64,000 bases of DNA, taken from NCBI RefSeq assembly GCF_943737015.1, contig NZ_CALSFP010000001.1, forward strand, positions 1,178,001 to 1,242,000, in the 5' to 3' direction. Below the pieces are notes generated by a model. The model was not told the DNA's origin. It saw nothing but the letters and a program-made list of their open reading frames with translations, and ran no database searches. Position numbers and translations under genes: made by a program. Positions 29,226-38,331 of the stretch are shown here, in pieces (within the stretch, counting starts at the first letter, position 1; each line of letters opens with the position of its first letter). This stretch comes from Staphylococcus sp. Marseille-Q5304 (lineage in GTDB: Bacteria > Bacillota > Bacilli > Staphylococcales > Staphylococcaceae).

Positions 29226-29360
29226 TTTATGCCTCCTTACGCTTCTTATATAAATTTATAACTATAAAATTTCTACATTCCTTATTATAAAGCGAGAAGC
29301 GTATAAAAACTAAAATTTCGTTTTAACTCTATTAGTTTTTGAAATTTTATATAAAAAAAG

Positions 29361-29519
29361 GATGGGACAGAAATCAATTTTTAATAGAGATTTCGTAGCC
29401 CCACCTCGGCAATGATGACTAGGATTGAAAAAAGCTTGGTATATGCACATTTTCAGTTCAGACATTTATTGCCTAGTTAACAAAAGTCTGAGACATCTTT
29501 TACTGTCTCAGACTTTTTA
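29361..29519. repeat. Two-hairpin intergenic repeat, copy 4, with a third hairpin inserted
   Basis: ATGGGACAGAAATCAATT ... TAGAGATTTCGTAGCCCCAC is followed by an extra 60-70 nt bounded by GGCAAT / ATTGCC (29408-29413, 29468-29473), then CTAGTTAACAAAAG and the short hairpin AAAGTCTGAGACA / TGTCTCAGACTTT (29483-29516) with a T run. The last hairpin lies just beyond the pgsA stop and can terminate pgsA (minus) or readthrough from the other side. The rest of the cinA-pgsA gap is plain AT-rich DNA. Confidence 0.8.
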
Positions 29520-29524
29520 ATGAA

Positions 29525-30109
29525 TTATTGATGTTTCGCTTTAAATACATCGCGACCTTTATAGAAATACTCAATACCAGATAAAATGGTGAAGAATACA
29601 CCGATATAAAGTAAAACTTGTCCTATAGGGAAGCCAATCCAATGTGCAAACGGATCTCCGAATAAAATCCATATAATTGCAACCATTGTAACAGCTGTCT
29701 TCACTTTACCTAATTGACCTGCAGCACTCACAAAGCCTTGTTCAATTTGTAATAGACGTAAACCTGTTACTGCAAATTCACGTGCGATAATAATAATCGC
29801 AACAACTGAATTAGATAAACCAATTTCAATAAGTACAATCAGTGCACTTGAAACTAATAATTTATCCGCTAGAGGATCTAAAAATTTCCCCATATTTGTT
29901 ACAAGTTGCCATTTTCTAGCTAAATAACCATCGACATAGTCACTTAGTGATGCAACTACAAAAATAATACCACTGATTAATAATTCAATTCTAATTTCGT
30001 ATCCACCTAAAATCGATACTGTACCAAATCCAAAATTACATAACGCAAATAAAATAAAAAACGGAATCAAGATAACCCTAAACAGTGTTATCCAATTCGG
30101 TATATTCAT
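29525..30109 (-). CDS. pgsA: CDP-diacylglycerol-glycerol-3-phosphate 3-phosphatidyltransferase
   Basis: PgsA makes phosphatidylglycerol phosphate from CDP-diacylglycerol (made by CdsA, also in this window) and glycerol-3-phosphate in the membrane. The 194-residue protein carries the full CDP-alcohol phosphotransferase signature: Asp57, Asp60-Gly61, Ala64-Arg65, Gly74, Asp78 and Asp82. About five hydrophobic helices are present. Phosphatidylglycerol is the main staphylococcal lipid and the substrate for lysyl-PG and lipoteichoic acid synthesis. In the family, mutations in this gene are linked to daptomycin non-susceptibility. It follows the RodZ-like gene by 25 nt in the ymf operon. Confidence 0.96.
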   Translation of the reverse strand: MNIPNWITLFRVILIPFFILFALCNFGFGTVSILGGYEIRIELLISGIIFVVASLSDYVDGYLARKWQLVTNMGKFLDPLADKLLVSSALIVLIEIGLSNSVVAIIIIAREFAVTGLRLLQIEQGFVSAAGQLGKVKTAVTMVAIIWILFGDPFAHWIGFPIGQVLLYIGVFFTILSGIEYFYKGRDVFKAKHQ

Positions 30110-30134
30110 ACTAAATCCTCATTTCTATAATAAC

Positions 30135-30527
30135 TTAAAACAGCAATACTGCTATAATCCACAAGATAACCGTGATAATGACAACAAAGCTCATCGTAAT
30201 TGCTAACTGCCATGGTTCATTGTCTTTAGAGCGATATGTAGGTTTCTCATCTTTAGAAAAAGCTGATAGTGTTCGATCTAATTTATGATTACTATCGGGA
30301 ATTTCGTCTCTATGCGAATCAATTAATTGATTCGCGTCAACATTAACCGCATTAGCATATTTTTTAATAAAGCCTTCAGCATAATTTTCGTTTGTTAAAG
30401 AAGAAAATTGATTTTGTTCAATTAAAGTTAAAGTACTGCGTTTAATCTGCGTACGTGATTCTAATTCATATAACGTCATGCCTAAGCTTTCTCTATTACT
30501 CTTTAATGTTTGACCAATCGACTTCAA
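30135..30527 (-). CDS. RodZ-like membrane-anchored helix-turn-helix protein (YmfM)
   Basis: A 130-residue protein with a Cro/CI-type helix-turn-helix (about residues 2-65: LKSNRESLGMTLYELESRTQIKRSTLTLIEQNQFSSL) followed by EGFIKKYANAVNVDANQL, a charged linker, and one C-terminal transmembrane helix (about 108-128). This is the cytoplasmic half of RodZ without the periplasmic domain; RodZ links MreB to the envelope in rods. The start is a TTG at 30527: AGGAGG is 9 nt upstream and the length agrees with the S. aureus homologue as I remember it. Upstream codons to 30548 overlap that site. In a coccus its partner and function are unclear. Confidence 0.85.
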   Translation of the reverse strand: MKSIGQTLKSNRESLGMTLYELESRTQIKRSTLTLIEQNQFSSLTNENYAEGFIKKYANAVNVDANQLIDSHRDEIPDSNHKLDRTLSAFSKDEKPTYRSKDNEPWQLAITMSFVVIITVILWIIAVLLF

Positions 30528-30560
30528 GATGTAAATCCTCCTCAACACTTATCAAATATA

Positions 30561-31403
30561 CTATTCTAATAAACCAAAACCGTCACCGAAACCATCGCCA
30601 AAGCCGTCACCACTAAAGTCCAAGTTATTTTTACTCTTGACTGTTTGTTGCTTCATCGCTTCGTATTGAATTTCTTGGTTTTCATTTTCTCTTAATTCAA
30701 TAATATAGTCAAAGTCGTTCATTTCATAATCACTCGTCTCTACGAATAAATCAGGGTGTTCTACTACCTTAACAGCAGGTAAACTCATAACTTCTTTAAC
30801 GAGTTCTTGGTGTTTTTGGCTTGATTCTCTTGCTGTCACAGCGCCATCGATAATGTAAACATGATCTGAATCATATTCCCCTTTGATTAATGAACTTCTC
30901 ACAGTTTGCTTAATTAAAGTAGAACTGATAAATAGCCATCTTTTATGCGCACAGACGCTGCCTGCAACTATAGACTCAGTCTTACCAACACGTGGCATAC
31001 CTCGAATACCTATTAACTTATGTCCTTGTTCTTTAAAGATTTCAGCCATAAAATCAACAAGTAAACCTAAATCATCACGTTCAAAACGGAATGTCTTTTT
31101 ATCATCAGCATCTTGTTCAATATATCGCCCATGACGTACTGCCAAGCGATCTCTCAATTCAGGCTGACGCAACTTCGTGATAGAAATATCTTCAATTTCT
31201 TGTACGATTTTTTCAAATCTTTTAACCTTTTCTAAATTATCTGATTTGATTAATAAACCTCTACGGCCTTCATCTATACCATTTATCGTAACAATGCTAA
31301 TTCCCATCATACCAAGTAAACTAGATACATCCCCTAAAAGACCAGCACGGTTGATAGAAATTTCATATTCAAGATACCATTCTTTTTTTGTTGCAACTGC
31401 CAT
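30561..31403 (-). CDS. ymfK: YmfK-like DUF3388 protein with an ACT-like domain and P-loop
   Basis: A 280-residue protein of the DUF3388 (YmfK) family, of unknown biochemical function. The N-terminus WYLEYEISINRAGLLGDVSSLLGMMGISIVTI is ACT-like, suggesting small-molecule sensing. A Walker A-type loop GMPRVGKTES occurs in the middle. The C-terminus ends in a GDGF repeat (three tandem GDGF units and a GL ending), rich in Gly, Asp and Phe. I chose the ATG at 31403 with AAGGGG about 10 nt upstream; an earlier ATG at 31430 adds a non-conserved stretch. It lies between ymfI and the RodZ-like gene, as in Bacillus. Confidence 0.85.
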   Translation of the reverse strand: MAVATKKEWYLEYEISINRAGLLGDVSSLLGMMGISIVTINGIDEGRRGLLIKSDNLEKVKRFEKIVQEIEDISITKLRQPELRDRLAVRHGRYIEQDADDKKTFRFERDDLGLLVDFMAEIFKEQGHKLIGIRGMPRVGKTESIVAGSVCAHKRWLFISSTLIKQTVRSSLIKGEYDSDHVYIIDGAVTARESSQKHQELVKEVMSLPAVKVVEHPDLFVETSDYEMNDFDYIIELRENENQEIQYEAMKQQTVKSKNNLDFSGDGFGDGFGDGFGLLE

Positions 31404-31557
31404 ACAGCTTACACCCCTTCGTTTATCCAATGGTTATATACTATTATAATAGACTTGTAAAAATAATACGTCTAGCATTTTTAAAAATTTAGTGTAAAAA
31501 TCATTTAAAAAACAACCAAACTAACCATTCAATATAAATTAAATCAGCGTCTATCGT

Positions 31558-32262
31558 TTATAAATACCAAGCGCCATTTACCTTTTGAACAGTGCCCGTT
31601 ATGCTTTGTGACATAGGATTACACAAATAACTACAACAATGTGCGACTTCTTCTGGTTGAATCAAACGTTGTTGCGGTAATTCTTGTATCATTTGTGCAA
31701 GTTCGTCTTCTGACCAAGCTTGCGACATTGCACCATCCACGAACCCTGGGGCAATTGCATTTACTGTAACTCGTGTCATCGCTAACTCCTGGCTTAATGC
31801 TTTTACAAAGCCTATTTGAGCAGCTTTCATAGCTGAGTATACAGATTCAAAACTCGCGCCTGTTTCACCCCAAATTGAACTGATAACTATCAACCTTCCA
31901 GTGTCACTTTGTCGCAGTATATCTACAAAATACCTACATATTCTAATTAACTGCCGAACATGAATATGATAACTTTGGTCAATCTCGTCATCAGTCATAT
32001 CTTGTATCATCCCGTATAAAGCCGTTCCAGGTGAATAGATTAAACAATCCAACTGTTTTATAAAACCAAAATCATGTGCTAAATCGATTGACTTATGTAA
32101 ATCACTCTGTACGAACTGAACCGGTTGTTTTTTATAAGTTTCCTTTAAATATTCAATATCAGCAGTATGGTAGTGAACAATAACTTCATAACCATCTTCT
32201 AATAACCGTTCTACAATTGCTGAGCCGATTGTACCTGAGCCACCGAGAACTAACGCTTTCAT
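31558..32262 (-). CDS. ymfI: SDR-family oxidoreductase YmfI
   Basis: A 234-residue short-chain dehydrogenase/reductase. The nucleotide-binding motif is GGSGTIG (7-13), the catalytic serine is in VISSIWG (128/129) and the YxxxK pair is Tyr142 and Lys146 in YSAMKAAQIG. Bacillus YmfI reduces a 5-aminopentanone modification on elongation factor P (5-aminopentanol-EF-P). By synteny with ymfF, ymfH and ymfK this gene is the counterpart, though generic databases may call it FabG-like. It starts 3 nt after ymfH. EF-P itself is not in the window. Confidence 0.87.
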   Translation of the reverse strand: MKALVLGGSGTIGSAIVERLLEDGYEVIVHYHTADIEYLKETYKKQPVQFVQSDLHKSIDLAHDFGFIKQLDCLIYSPGTALYGMIQDMTDDEIDQSYHIHVRQLIRICRYFVDILRQSDTGRLIVISSIWGETGASFESVYSAMKAAQIGFVKALSQELAMTRVTVNAIAPGFVDGAMSQAWSEDELAQMIQELPQQRLIQPEEVAHCCSYLCNPMSQSITGTVQKVNGAWYL

Positions 32263-32265
32263 AGT

Positions 32266-33552
32266 TTATTTCATCTCCAGACGACTATCTACCATTTGAT
32301 CTATATCTAAGCATAACTTAGCTGTTTCATTGACACTTTCCAACGTAATACTTTCTACAATTTCTAATAAATCGAAGAAACTGACCCCTTCAAAGTAAAG
32401 CTTAGTATATTGATTGGCGATATATTCAGGCGAGTTCAGTCCTGAAATAAATTCTCCTATAAATTGTTTTTTCAATAATTCAAATGCTTCTTGATCATTT
32501 AACTTGCCTTGATACTGCTTTAATTCATCTAATAACAGCGTCTTTAATTTGTCAGGCTCTTCAGTGGCACTCGTAATTAATGAAAAACTATACGATGGTT
32601 CAAGCATAAATTGATAACCAAACGTTTCATCTATGAGTTGCTGATTTAATAGGGTTTGGTAAAATTCAGTTTCTTCGCCAAACACAAGTTCAAAAAATAA
32701 AGTCATCTCTAAATCACGTTTTACAAATTGTTCAGCATGGATATCATCCATAACTTGGTTTTTAAATCCTAACATAAGACGTGGTGATTGTATCTTCATC
32801 TTTTCACTAACAAAAGACTGATTAACCTCTCGTTTTTCATTTAAAGGGTCACGCACAATCTTTGGTTGATTCGTTTTATTTCTATTATTTTCATGATCTG
32901 CAATAACATTATAAATATGCTCTGGATCAACATCGCCTACGACAAATAACACCATATTAGAAGGATGATAAAATGTTTCATAACATAAATATAAATCATC
33001 TTTCGTAATATTATATATACTTTCTTCGCTTCCAGCTATATCTACACGTATTGGGTGTGTCTCATACATTGAACGTAACGTATTAAACATTAATTTATAA
33101 CCCGGTTGTTCTTGATACATTTTTATTTCTTCAGCGATGATACCTTTTTCTTTATCAACGGTTTCCTTAGTAAAGTAAGGCGTTTCCACCATCTTTAATA
33201 AACGTATGATATTACGTTCTACATGATCCGTTGCACTGAATAAATAGCTTGTGCGATCAAAACTCGTAAACGCATTCACTTGTGCGTTATCTTCAGCAAA
33301 TGCTGTAAATAAATCTTCGTCTTCATTTTCAAATAATTTATGTTCTAAAAAATGAGCTACACCATCTGGTACGTTCACATACTCATCACTACCGTGTGGC
33401 TTAAAACGACTATCAAGCGAACCAAACTGCGTTGTATACGTTACGAATGTTTTTTGGAAACCAGGTTTAGGGATGATAAATACTTTCAAACCGTTATTTA
33501 ATTGGTCATCATATACGTGTTCATCTATTTGTTGGTAGTAGGTTTTATTCAC
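32266..33552 (-). CDS. ymfH: M16-family zinc peptidase YmfH (catalytic partner)
   Basis: A 428-residue pitrilysin-family peptidase with the inverted zinc motif HFLEH (His67, Glu70, His71) in GVAHFLEHKLFE. A distal Glu ligand is expected in IIAEEIKMYQEQPGY about 75 residues later. The C-terminal half is the second M16 domain with the R/Y residues of the family. YmfH pairs with YmfF, which lacks the motif, so the two probably form a heterodimeric peptidase as in other M16B systems. The start overlaps the end of ymfF by 8 nt. No signal peptide: cytoplasmic. Substrates are unknown; a role in processing a small modified peptide is only a possibility. Confidence 0.9.
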   Translation of the reverse strand: MNKTYYQQIDEHVYDDQLNNGLKVFIIPKPGFQKTFVTYTTQFGSLDSRFKPHGSDEYVNVPDGVAHFLEHKLFENEDEDLFTAFAEDNAQVNAFTSFDRTSYLFSATDHVERNIIRLLKMVETPYFTKETVDKEKGIIAEEIKMYQEQPGYKLMFNTLRSMYETHPIRVDIAGSEESIYNITKDDLYLCYETFYHPSNMVLFVVGDVDPEHIYNVIADHENNRNKTNQPKIVRDPLNEKREVNQSFVSEKMKIQSPRLMLGFKNQVMDDIHAEQFVKRDLEMTLFFELVFGEETEFYQTLLNQQLIDETFGYQFMLEPSYSFSLITSATEEPDKLKTLLLDELKQYQGKLNDQEAFELLKKQFIGEFISGLNSPEYIANQYTKLYFEGVSFFDLLEIVESITLESVNETAKLCLDIDQMVDSRLEMK

Positions 33553-34816
33553 TTTGTTCCCCTCCTTGCGTCAAGACATATACTGTATCCAATATCGTTT
33601 GTTTGGCCACTTCCGTCACGTCTTCTTTAGTCACTTGTTGAATTTCTTTAATAATCATCGATTCCGTAAGTGGTTCATCGAGTAAAATATTATTATTTAA
33701 AATTTCGATCATACTTTTTGGACGGTCTTGGGATTCTTGGCGTTGAGAAATAATAACTTTTTTAGCTAATTCTAATTTATCTTCAGAGAATTGGCCTTGT
33801 TGTAATTTCTCAAATTCTTTAATAACCGTTTCCTTTGCAGTTTGCACTTTATCTACGGAAACGCCACTTAATACAAACATGTAACCATTTTTAGCATCAA
33901 TTTGAGAGTGAATTGAATATGCTAAACTTTGTTTCTCTCTAACTTCGTTAAATAGAATTGAAGAAGGGTCTCCACCAAAAATCATATTTAACACAGCAAT
34001 TGCAAAATATTGAGTATCCCCGAAAGTTGCCGGTAATTTATAACCAAAGTTAATTTTAGCTTGGTCTACTTCGTCATATTCTTCTATTTCCTGAGGTCTT
34101 TGATGTTCTTGCAATTGTGGTGCTTCAAGTGATAATGCATATGATTTAGAATTAAGATTAAAATATGTATTAACCTGTGATTTCACAGTTTGTTCATCCA
34201 CATTCCCTACTACATAAACCGCACAAAAATCATCTTGCAACATAGATTGATATGTATGATATAAATTCTCAGCCGTAACGTGAGGTATGTAATCCACTTG
34301 TCCTGAAGATAAATGTCTATACGGTTGTTCACCAAACATGTATTGTAGTAAATTTAAGAACGAAATTTGTGATTTATTGTCTACAATAGATTGTAACTTT
34401 TTTGTTAGTAATGCTTTTTCTTGAGTAACAAACGTTTCATCGAAGGCTTCGTCATTAACTAACGGGTTCCAAATCATTTCTTTCAAAAGATTTAAACCTT
34501 TTTCGAATAAAGGCGTTTTATCTGTTAAGTATTTTTCGTTTACTAATTCTAATGTAAACGTAATGACATGTTTATCTTTAAATTTGGAAACATAGCTATT
34601 TACGTAAGCACCATATAATTGAGATAGCTCCTTACTAAATACTTTATCGGAAGGCCATTGTTTCGTAGCACGTATTAAAACTTTGCTTAATATCGACCTT
34701 GCCGTCATTGTTTCACTGTCCATAGGTGCCATGAATTTTAACGCTATGGTTGTAGTTTTAAATTTAGATGTAGGCATAACTTTTATATGTATATTATTCT
34801 GCGGTTCAATATTCAA
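33545..34816 (-). CDS. ymfF: M16-family inactive peptidase partner YmfF
   Basis: A 423-residue M16 homologue without the HxxEH motif. At the position where it should occur the sequence reads SILSKVLIRATKQWPS, so it cannot bind zinc there. The second domain has NFGYKLPATFGDTQYFAIAVLNMIFGG and FNEVREKQSLAYSIHS, typical of the non-catalytic partner. The start appears to be a TTG at 34816: GGGAGG lies 9 nt upstream and no ATG fits better. It overlaps ymfH by 8 nt, so the two are translationally coupled and likely made in equal amounts. It follows the GntR gene by 31 nt. Confidence 0.89.
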   Translation of the reverse strand: MNIEPQNNIHIKVMPTSKFKTTTIALKFMAPMDSETMTARSILSKVLIRATKQWPSDKVFSKELSQLYGAYVNSYVSKFKDKHVITFTLELVNEKYLTDKTPLFEKGLNLLKEMIWNPLVNDEAFDETFVTQEKALLTKKLQSIVDNKSQISFLNLLQYMFGEQPYRHLSSGQVDYIPHVTAENLYHTYQSMLQDDFCAVYVVGNVDEQTVKSQVNTYFNLNSKSYALSLEAPQLQEHQRPQEIEEYDEVDQAKINFGYKLPATFGDTQYFAIAVLNMIFGGDPSSILFNEVREKQSLAYSIHSQIDAKNGYMFVLSGVSVDKVQTAKETVIKEFEKLQQGQFSEDKLELAKKVIISQRQESQDRPKSMIEILNNNILLDEPLTESMIIKEIQQVTKEDVTEVAKQTILDTVYVLTQGGEQSE

Positions 34817-34847
34817 ATGAACTTGCCTCCCTTGACTATATGGTTAT

Positions 34848-35561
34848 TTATAATTTCTTTCTTACCGTTTTAAATTTCACTAAACTACTTTTAAAATAAT
34901 TAAATGAATAAAATATAGGTTGATTCAATTCATCATAGTGTATGATTTTTAAAAGCATTAAACCTTCATGAGGTGAAGCGTCTAATAAATCAGAAATATG
35001 CGGCTCATAACTGATTGCTTCCAATTCAGTCTCAGCAAATTTAACACGTTTCTCTGTATGTTGTTCAATCGCTTCTATTAAAGATTCGTCACTATTCTGA
35101 TATTGCATACATGTTATAAAATCAGTTGGCACTTTATCTAAACAGTAAACTAATGGCATTCGGTTTGCAGTTCGAATGCGTTCTATAATCGTCACATAAG
35201 TTTTATCAGGTACATTTAATTTTTTTGCATCCAGTGAAGTGGCTGGCTTTTCGTCAAAACTAATGAACTCTGTACCTGCACGATAACCATGTTGTTCAAT
35301 CATATCACTGATACTGACAAGTTCCCCTAAGGGATAGAAGAATGGGTGCTGTGATTTAACGCTCGCACCCTCTTCTAAATGATTTGATAATACCTGCTCA
35401 GTAATTAGCTCATCAATTGCATCAAACACATCGTCTGTTTTAACTTTAAGTTCACGTGCAATTGCGAGGTGGCTCGGTAGTTGCGCACCGTCTTGAAGCT
35501 CGCCTTGATTGATTTGTTGTAAAATCCATTCTTTAACTTTATAAACAGATGTAAGCTCCAC
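34848..35561 (-). CDS. GntR-family transcriptional regulator with UTRA-type domain
   Basis: A 237-residue HutC-subfamily GntR regulator. The N-terminal winged helix (about residues 5-70: KVKEWILQQINQGELQDGAQLPSH and ELKVKTDDVFDAIDEL) is followed by a UTRA ligand-binding domain (EFISFDEKPATSLDAKKLNV through LMLLKIIHYDE). The start is a GTG at 35561: GGAGG is 7 nt upstream. It is 2 nt after ftsK and precedes ymfF, like Bacillus ymfC. The ligand and target genes are not known. The winged helix looks weak in its recognition part, so DNA binding should not be assumed. Confidence 0.85.
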   Translation of the reverse strand: MELTSVYKVKEWILQQINQGELQDGAQLPSHLAIARELKVKTDDVFDAIDELITEQVLSNHLEEGASVKSQHPFFYPLGELVSISDMIEQHGYRAGTEFISFDEKPATSLDAKKLNVPDKTYVTIIERIRTANRMPLVYCLDKVPTDFITCMQYQNSDESLIEAIEQHTEKRVKFAETELEAISYEPHISDLLDASPHEGLMLLKIIHYDELNQPIFYSFNYFKSSLVKFKTVRKKL

Positions 35562-35563
35562 AA

Positions 35564-37990
35564 TTACACCTCCTCGTTATTTAAATCGACTAAAATTTGT
35601 CTTGGTTTACTACCTTTTTGTGGGCCAATAACTTGATTACGCTCTAAATCATCCATGAGTCTAGAAGCTCGGTTATATCCGATCCTAAACTGACGTTGTA
35701 GTAATGAAGTACTCGCTTTTTGTTTCTCAATAACGAATAAATATGCTTCATCGTATAAGCTATCTTCACTTTTCATTTCAGATTTTTCTACTGGTGCGTC
35801 AGGTTCCATTTCCTTAACGTAATTGGCTTTTTGTTGTTCAACCACGAAATCCACTACATTCTGTACTTCTTTTTCACTTAAGAATGCACCTTGGACACGT
35901 GTTCTCGTTGAACCACCATTCGCAACGTATAACATATCACCTTTACCGAGTAATTTATCAGCACCCGCACTATCTATGATTGTTCTTGAGTCAGTTTGAG
36001 AACTAACTGCAAAGGCAATTCTGGTTGGGATATTATTTTTAATCAATCCAGTTATCACGTCTACAGATGGACGTTGTGTGGCAATAATTAAATGAATACC
36101 TGCAGCACGCGCAAGTTGAGTGAGTCGTTGAATAGAATTTTCAACTTCTTTTCCAGCTACCATCATTAAATCTGCCAACTCATCGACGATAACTACAATA
36201 TAAGGTAATTCTGGCTGTTTTTCATCAAGTTCTTCATTTTGACGTCTAATGATCTCATTATACCCTTCAATATTCTTAGTAGACGCATGGTGGAATAAAT
36301 CATAACGACGTTCCATTTCTGCCACTATTTTTTCTAGTGCTTGTGATGCCTTATGTGGGTTTGTCACCACGGGTATCAACAGATGGGGAATACCATTATA
36401 TACGTTTAACTCAACCATTTTAGGGTCAATTAACATGAGTTTGACTTCATGTGGCTTCGCATTTAATAAGATACTGGTAATAATACCATTGATACAAACA
36501 GATTTACCACTCCCTGTTGAACCAGCGACAAGTAAATGCGGCATGTTATTTAATTGTACTGTGACTGGATTTCCCGAAATATCTCTACCTAACCCAACTT
36601 CGAGTTTATTCTTAGCTGGGAACTTTTCATCTAATACTTCTTTAAGTGAAACAAGTGATATTTTGTCATTAGGTACTTCGATACCTACAGCCGAACGACC
36701 AGGAATCGGTGCTTCAATTCTTATATCTTTAGCTGCTAAAGCTAACGCAATATCGCTGTGCAAGTTAACTATTTTACTTACTTTCACACCTTGTGCAGGT
36801 TGAACTTCATACTGCGTCACAGCTGGACCAATTTTAATTTGAGTTACACGTGCATCTACACCAAAGTTCTTCAATGTTGTCTCTAACAGTTGGCCTTTTT
36901 TCTGAACTTCTGTTTTAGAGGTCGATTGTTGTTTTGTAGGTTGGTCAAGTAAATCTAATGGTGGAATCGTATACGATGCATTACCTACCTCTCCTGCACC
37001 TTGAATAGAACTATTCGAAGTATCCGATTCATTATGTTCCTCATTTTTATCAGGCTCAGCGTTGTAAGATTGTGCATGACTATTAGTATTTCCCACGTTT
37101 TCTTCACCAAAATTGCGTTTCTTACGTGTACGTTTCGCAGTTGATGAAGCTTGCGTTACATTTGAATCTTCACTATCACCGTGACCATAAATCGGTATAT
37201 TAGATTGTTGTTCTTTATCTGTTATTTCAGGAAAATCTGAAACATCTTTTACATTGTCTTGTTCTTCTTGTTGTTGTTTAGCTTGTTGCTCTCTTTCAGC
37301 CTTTTTCTCTGCTCTCACCCGGGCTTTGGCATCTCTTTTCACTTTATTATGTTTACGTTTTTCTTGTAGACTTTCAGATGCATCTTGCCCTTTCGTTTTC
37401 ATATTTTCAAAAAAGATTTTAGATACATCACGGTGTTTTTGTTTCATGAGTAAAATAATGCTTGAAATAAACAATAAAAGTGTCATGAAAATAACGCCTG
37501 CGATTGAAATAAGCGGAATACTTAAACTTAAAAGATAATGCCCGAGTAAACCACCACCGAAATTTGGGAAGTAAGTATCTTTGTATGAGTGATATACATG
37601 AGATAGCACCGGTTCTCTTTCGGCTTTCGCTCTATGTGTAAAGTAAAAAACGATATGGGAAACAAGTAGAAGTACTACTTGTAAAATAAATGCTCCGACC
37701 GTTCGTCGCGTTTTTGGTAAAGCTTTAAAATAAGTTAAGAATACTGTACTGATTAAGATGAGTACGTATGTTAAGTAACGACTAATCCCAAATAAATAGT
37801 TGAAGAAACTATCTACCATTGTACCTACAATGCCTAGTTGAAAAGCACCTAACACAATTAATATAAATATAATAATTGCGACTATATATCTAATTGGGCT
37901 ATCTTTTTGGTTTTTCTTTCGATTTGTCATCTTTTTCTTTCTAGTTGGTGTTTTTCTTTTGGTGTTCGTTCTTTTTTTAGTTTGGGCCAC
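35564..37990 (-). CDS. ftsK: DNA translocase FtsK/SpoIIIE
   Basis: An 808-residue DNA pump that clears chromosomal DNA from the division septum. A basic N-terminus ([16 protein letters not shown]) is followed by four transmembrane helices (about residues 30-190), a charged low-complexity linker (about 200-330), the alpha domain, and the RecA-like motor with Walker A GSTGSGKS near 490 and Walker [10 protein letters not shown]. The winged-helix gamma domain that reads chromosome polarity is the last roughly 65 residues. The start is a GTG at 37990: AGAAGGTG is 6 nt upstream and the next residues AQTKKR match S. aureus. The upstream GTG at 37999 is part of that site. It heads the ftsK-gntR-ymf-pgsA run. 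Confidence 0.95.
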   Translation of the reverse strand: MAQTKKRTNTKRKTPTRKKKMTNRKKNQKDSPIRYIVAIIIFILIVLGAFQLGIVGTMVDSFFNYLFGISRYLTYVLILISTVFLTYFKALPKTRRTVGAFILQVVLLLVSHIVFYFTHRAKAEREPVLSHVYHSYKDTYFPNFGGGLLGHYLLSLSIPLISIAGVIFMTLLLFISSIILLMKQKHRDVSKIFFENMKTKGQDASESLQEKRKHNKVKRDAKARVRAEKKAEREQQAKQQQEEQDNVKDVSDFPEITDKEQQSNIPIYGHGDSEDSNVTQASSTAKRTRKKRNFGEENVGNTNSHAQSYNAEPDKNEEHNESDTSNSSIQGAGEVGNASYTIPPLDLLDQPTKQQSTSKTEVQKKGQLLETTLKNFGVDARVTQIKIGPAVTQYEVQPAQGVKVSKIVNLHSDIALALAAKDIRIEAPIPGRSAVGIEVPNDKISLVSLKEVLDEKFPAKNKLEVGLGRDISGNPVTVQLNNMPHLLVAGSTGSGKSVCINGIITSILLNAKPHEVKLMLIDPKMVELNVYNGIPHLLIPVVTNPHKASQALEKIVAEMERRYDLFHHASTKNIEGYNEIIRRQNEELDEKQPELPYIVVIVDELADLMMVAGKEVENSIQRLTQLARAAGIHLIIATQRPSVDVITGLIKNNIPTRIAFAVSSQTDSRTIIDSAGADKLLGKGDMLYVANGGSTRTRVQGAFLSEKEVQNVVDFVVEQQKANYVKEMEPDAPVEKSEMKSEDSLYDEAYLFVIEKQKASTSLLQRQFRIGYNRASRLMDDLERNQVIGPQKGSKPRQILVDLNNEEV

Positions 37991-37999
37991 ATCTTGCAC

Positions 38000-38209
38000 C
38001 TTCTTTTCAAATATAATTTCTTTGTATTGTAAGTATGTTTAACTAAAAAATAGTACGTTTCAATTTTTTATTCTATTGTCTTCGTTATATGTATCGTTCA
38101 CCATTTTATTGCAACGACTTTATAACAATTATCATATCATATTGAACAAGTTAAAATGTTTAAAATTTAAGTTTCTATGTAAGTGCTATATGCTTATCAT
38201 AATATCATA
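38000..38209. other. Intergenic region upstream of ftsK
   Basis: The 340-nt gap between ftsK and rnjB contains AT-rich DNA on its ftsK side, where the ftsK promoter must lie although I cannot assign one, and a large hairpin (38210-38314) on its rnjB side. No open frame worth calling. Confidence 0.5.
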
Positions 38210-38314
38210 AAAGAGGTAAAGACAATGGGCGCTTTTAAATATAAGTTTAGTAGATTAATGCAGGTTCATCATCTACTATCATATATTTACCTAAGCGTTT
38301 GCCTTAACCTCTTT
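38210..38314 (-). terminator. Long interrupted hairpin downstream of rnjB (terminator or structured RNA)
   Basis: Five helices in register form one 105-nt hairpin: AAAGAGGT/ACCTCTTT, AAGACAA/TTGCCTT (one G-U), CGCTT/AAGCG, TAAATATA/TATATTTA and AGTAGAT/ATCTACT, separated by small internal loops and closed by a 15-nt loop (38256-38270). It begins 17 nt after the rnjB stop. A short T-rich run follows on the minus strand, so it may act as a terminator, but it is much longer than any other terminator in the window. Confidence 0.7.
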
Positions 38315-38331
38315 GTTTATTAATTATTGAT

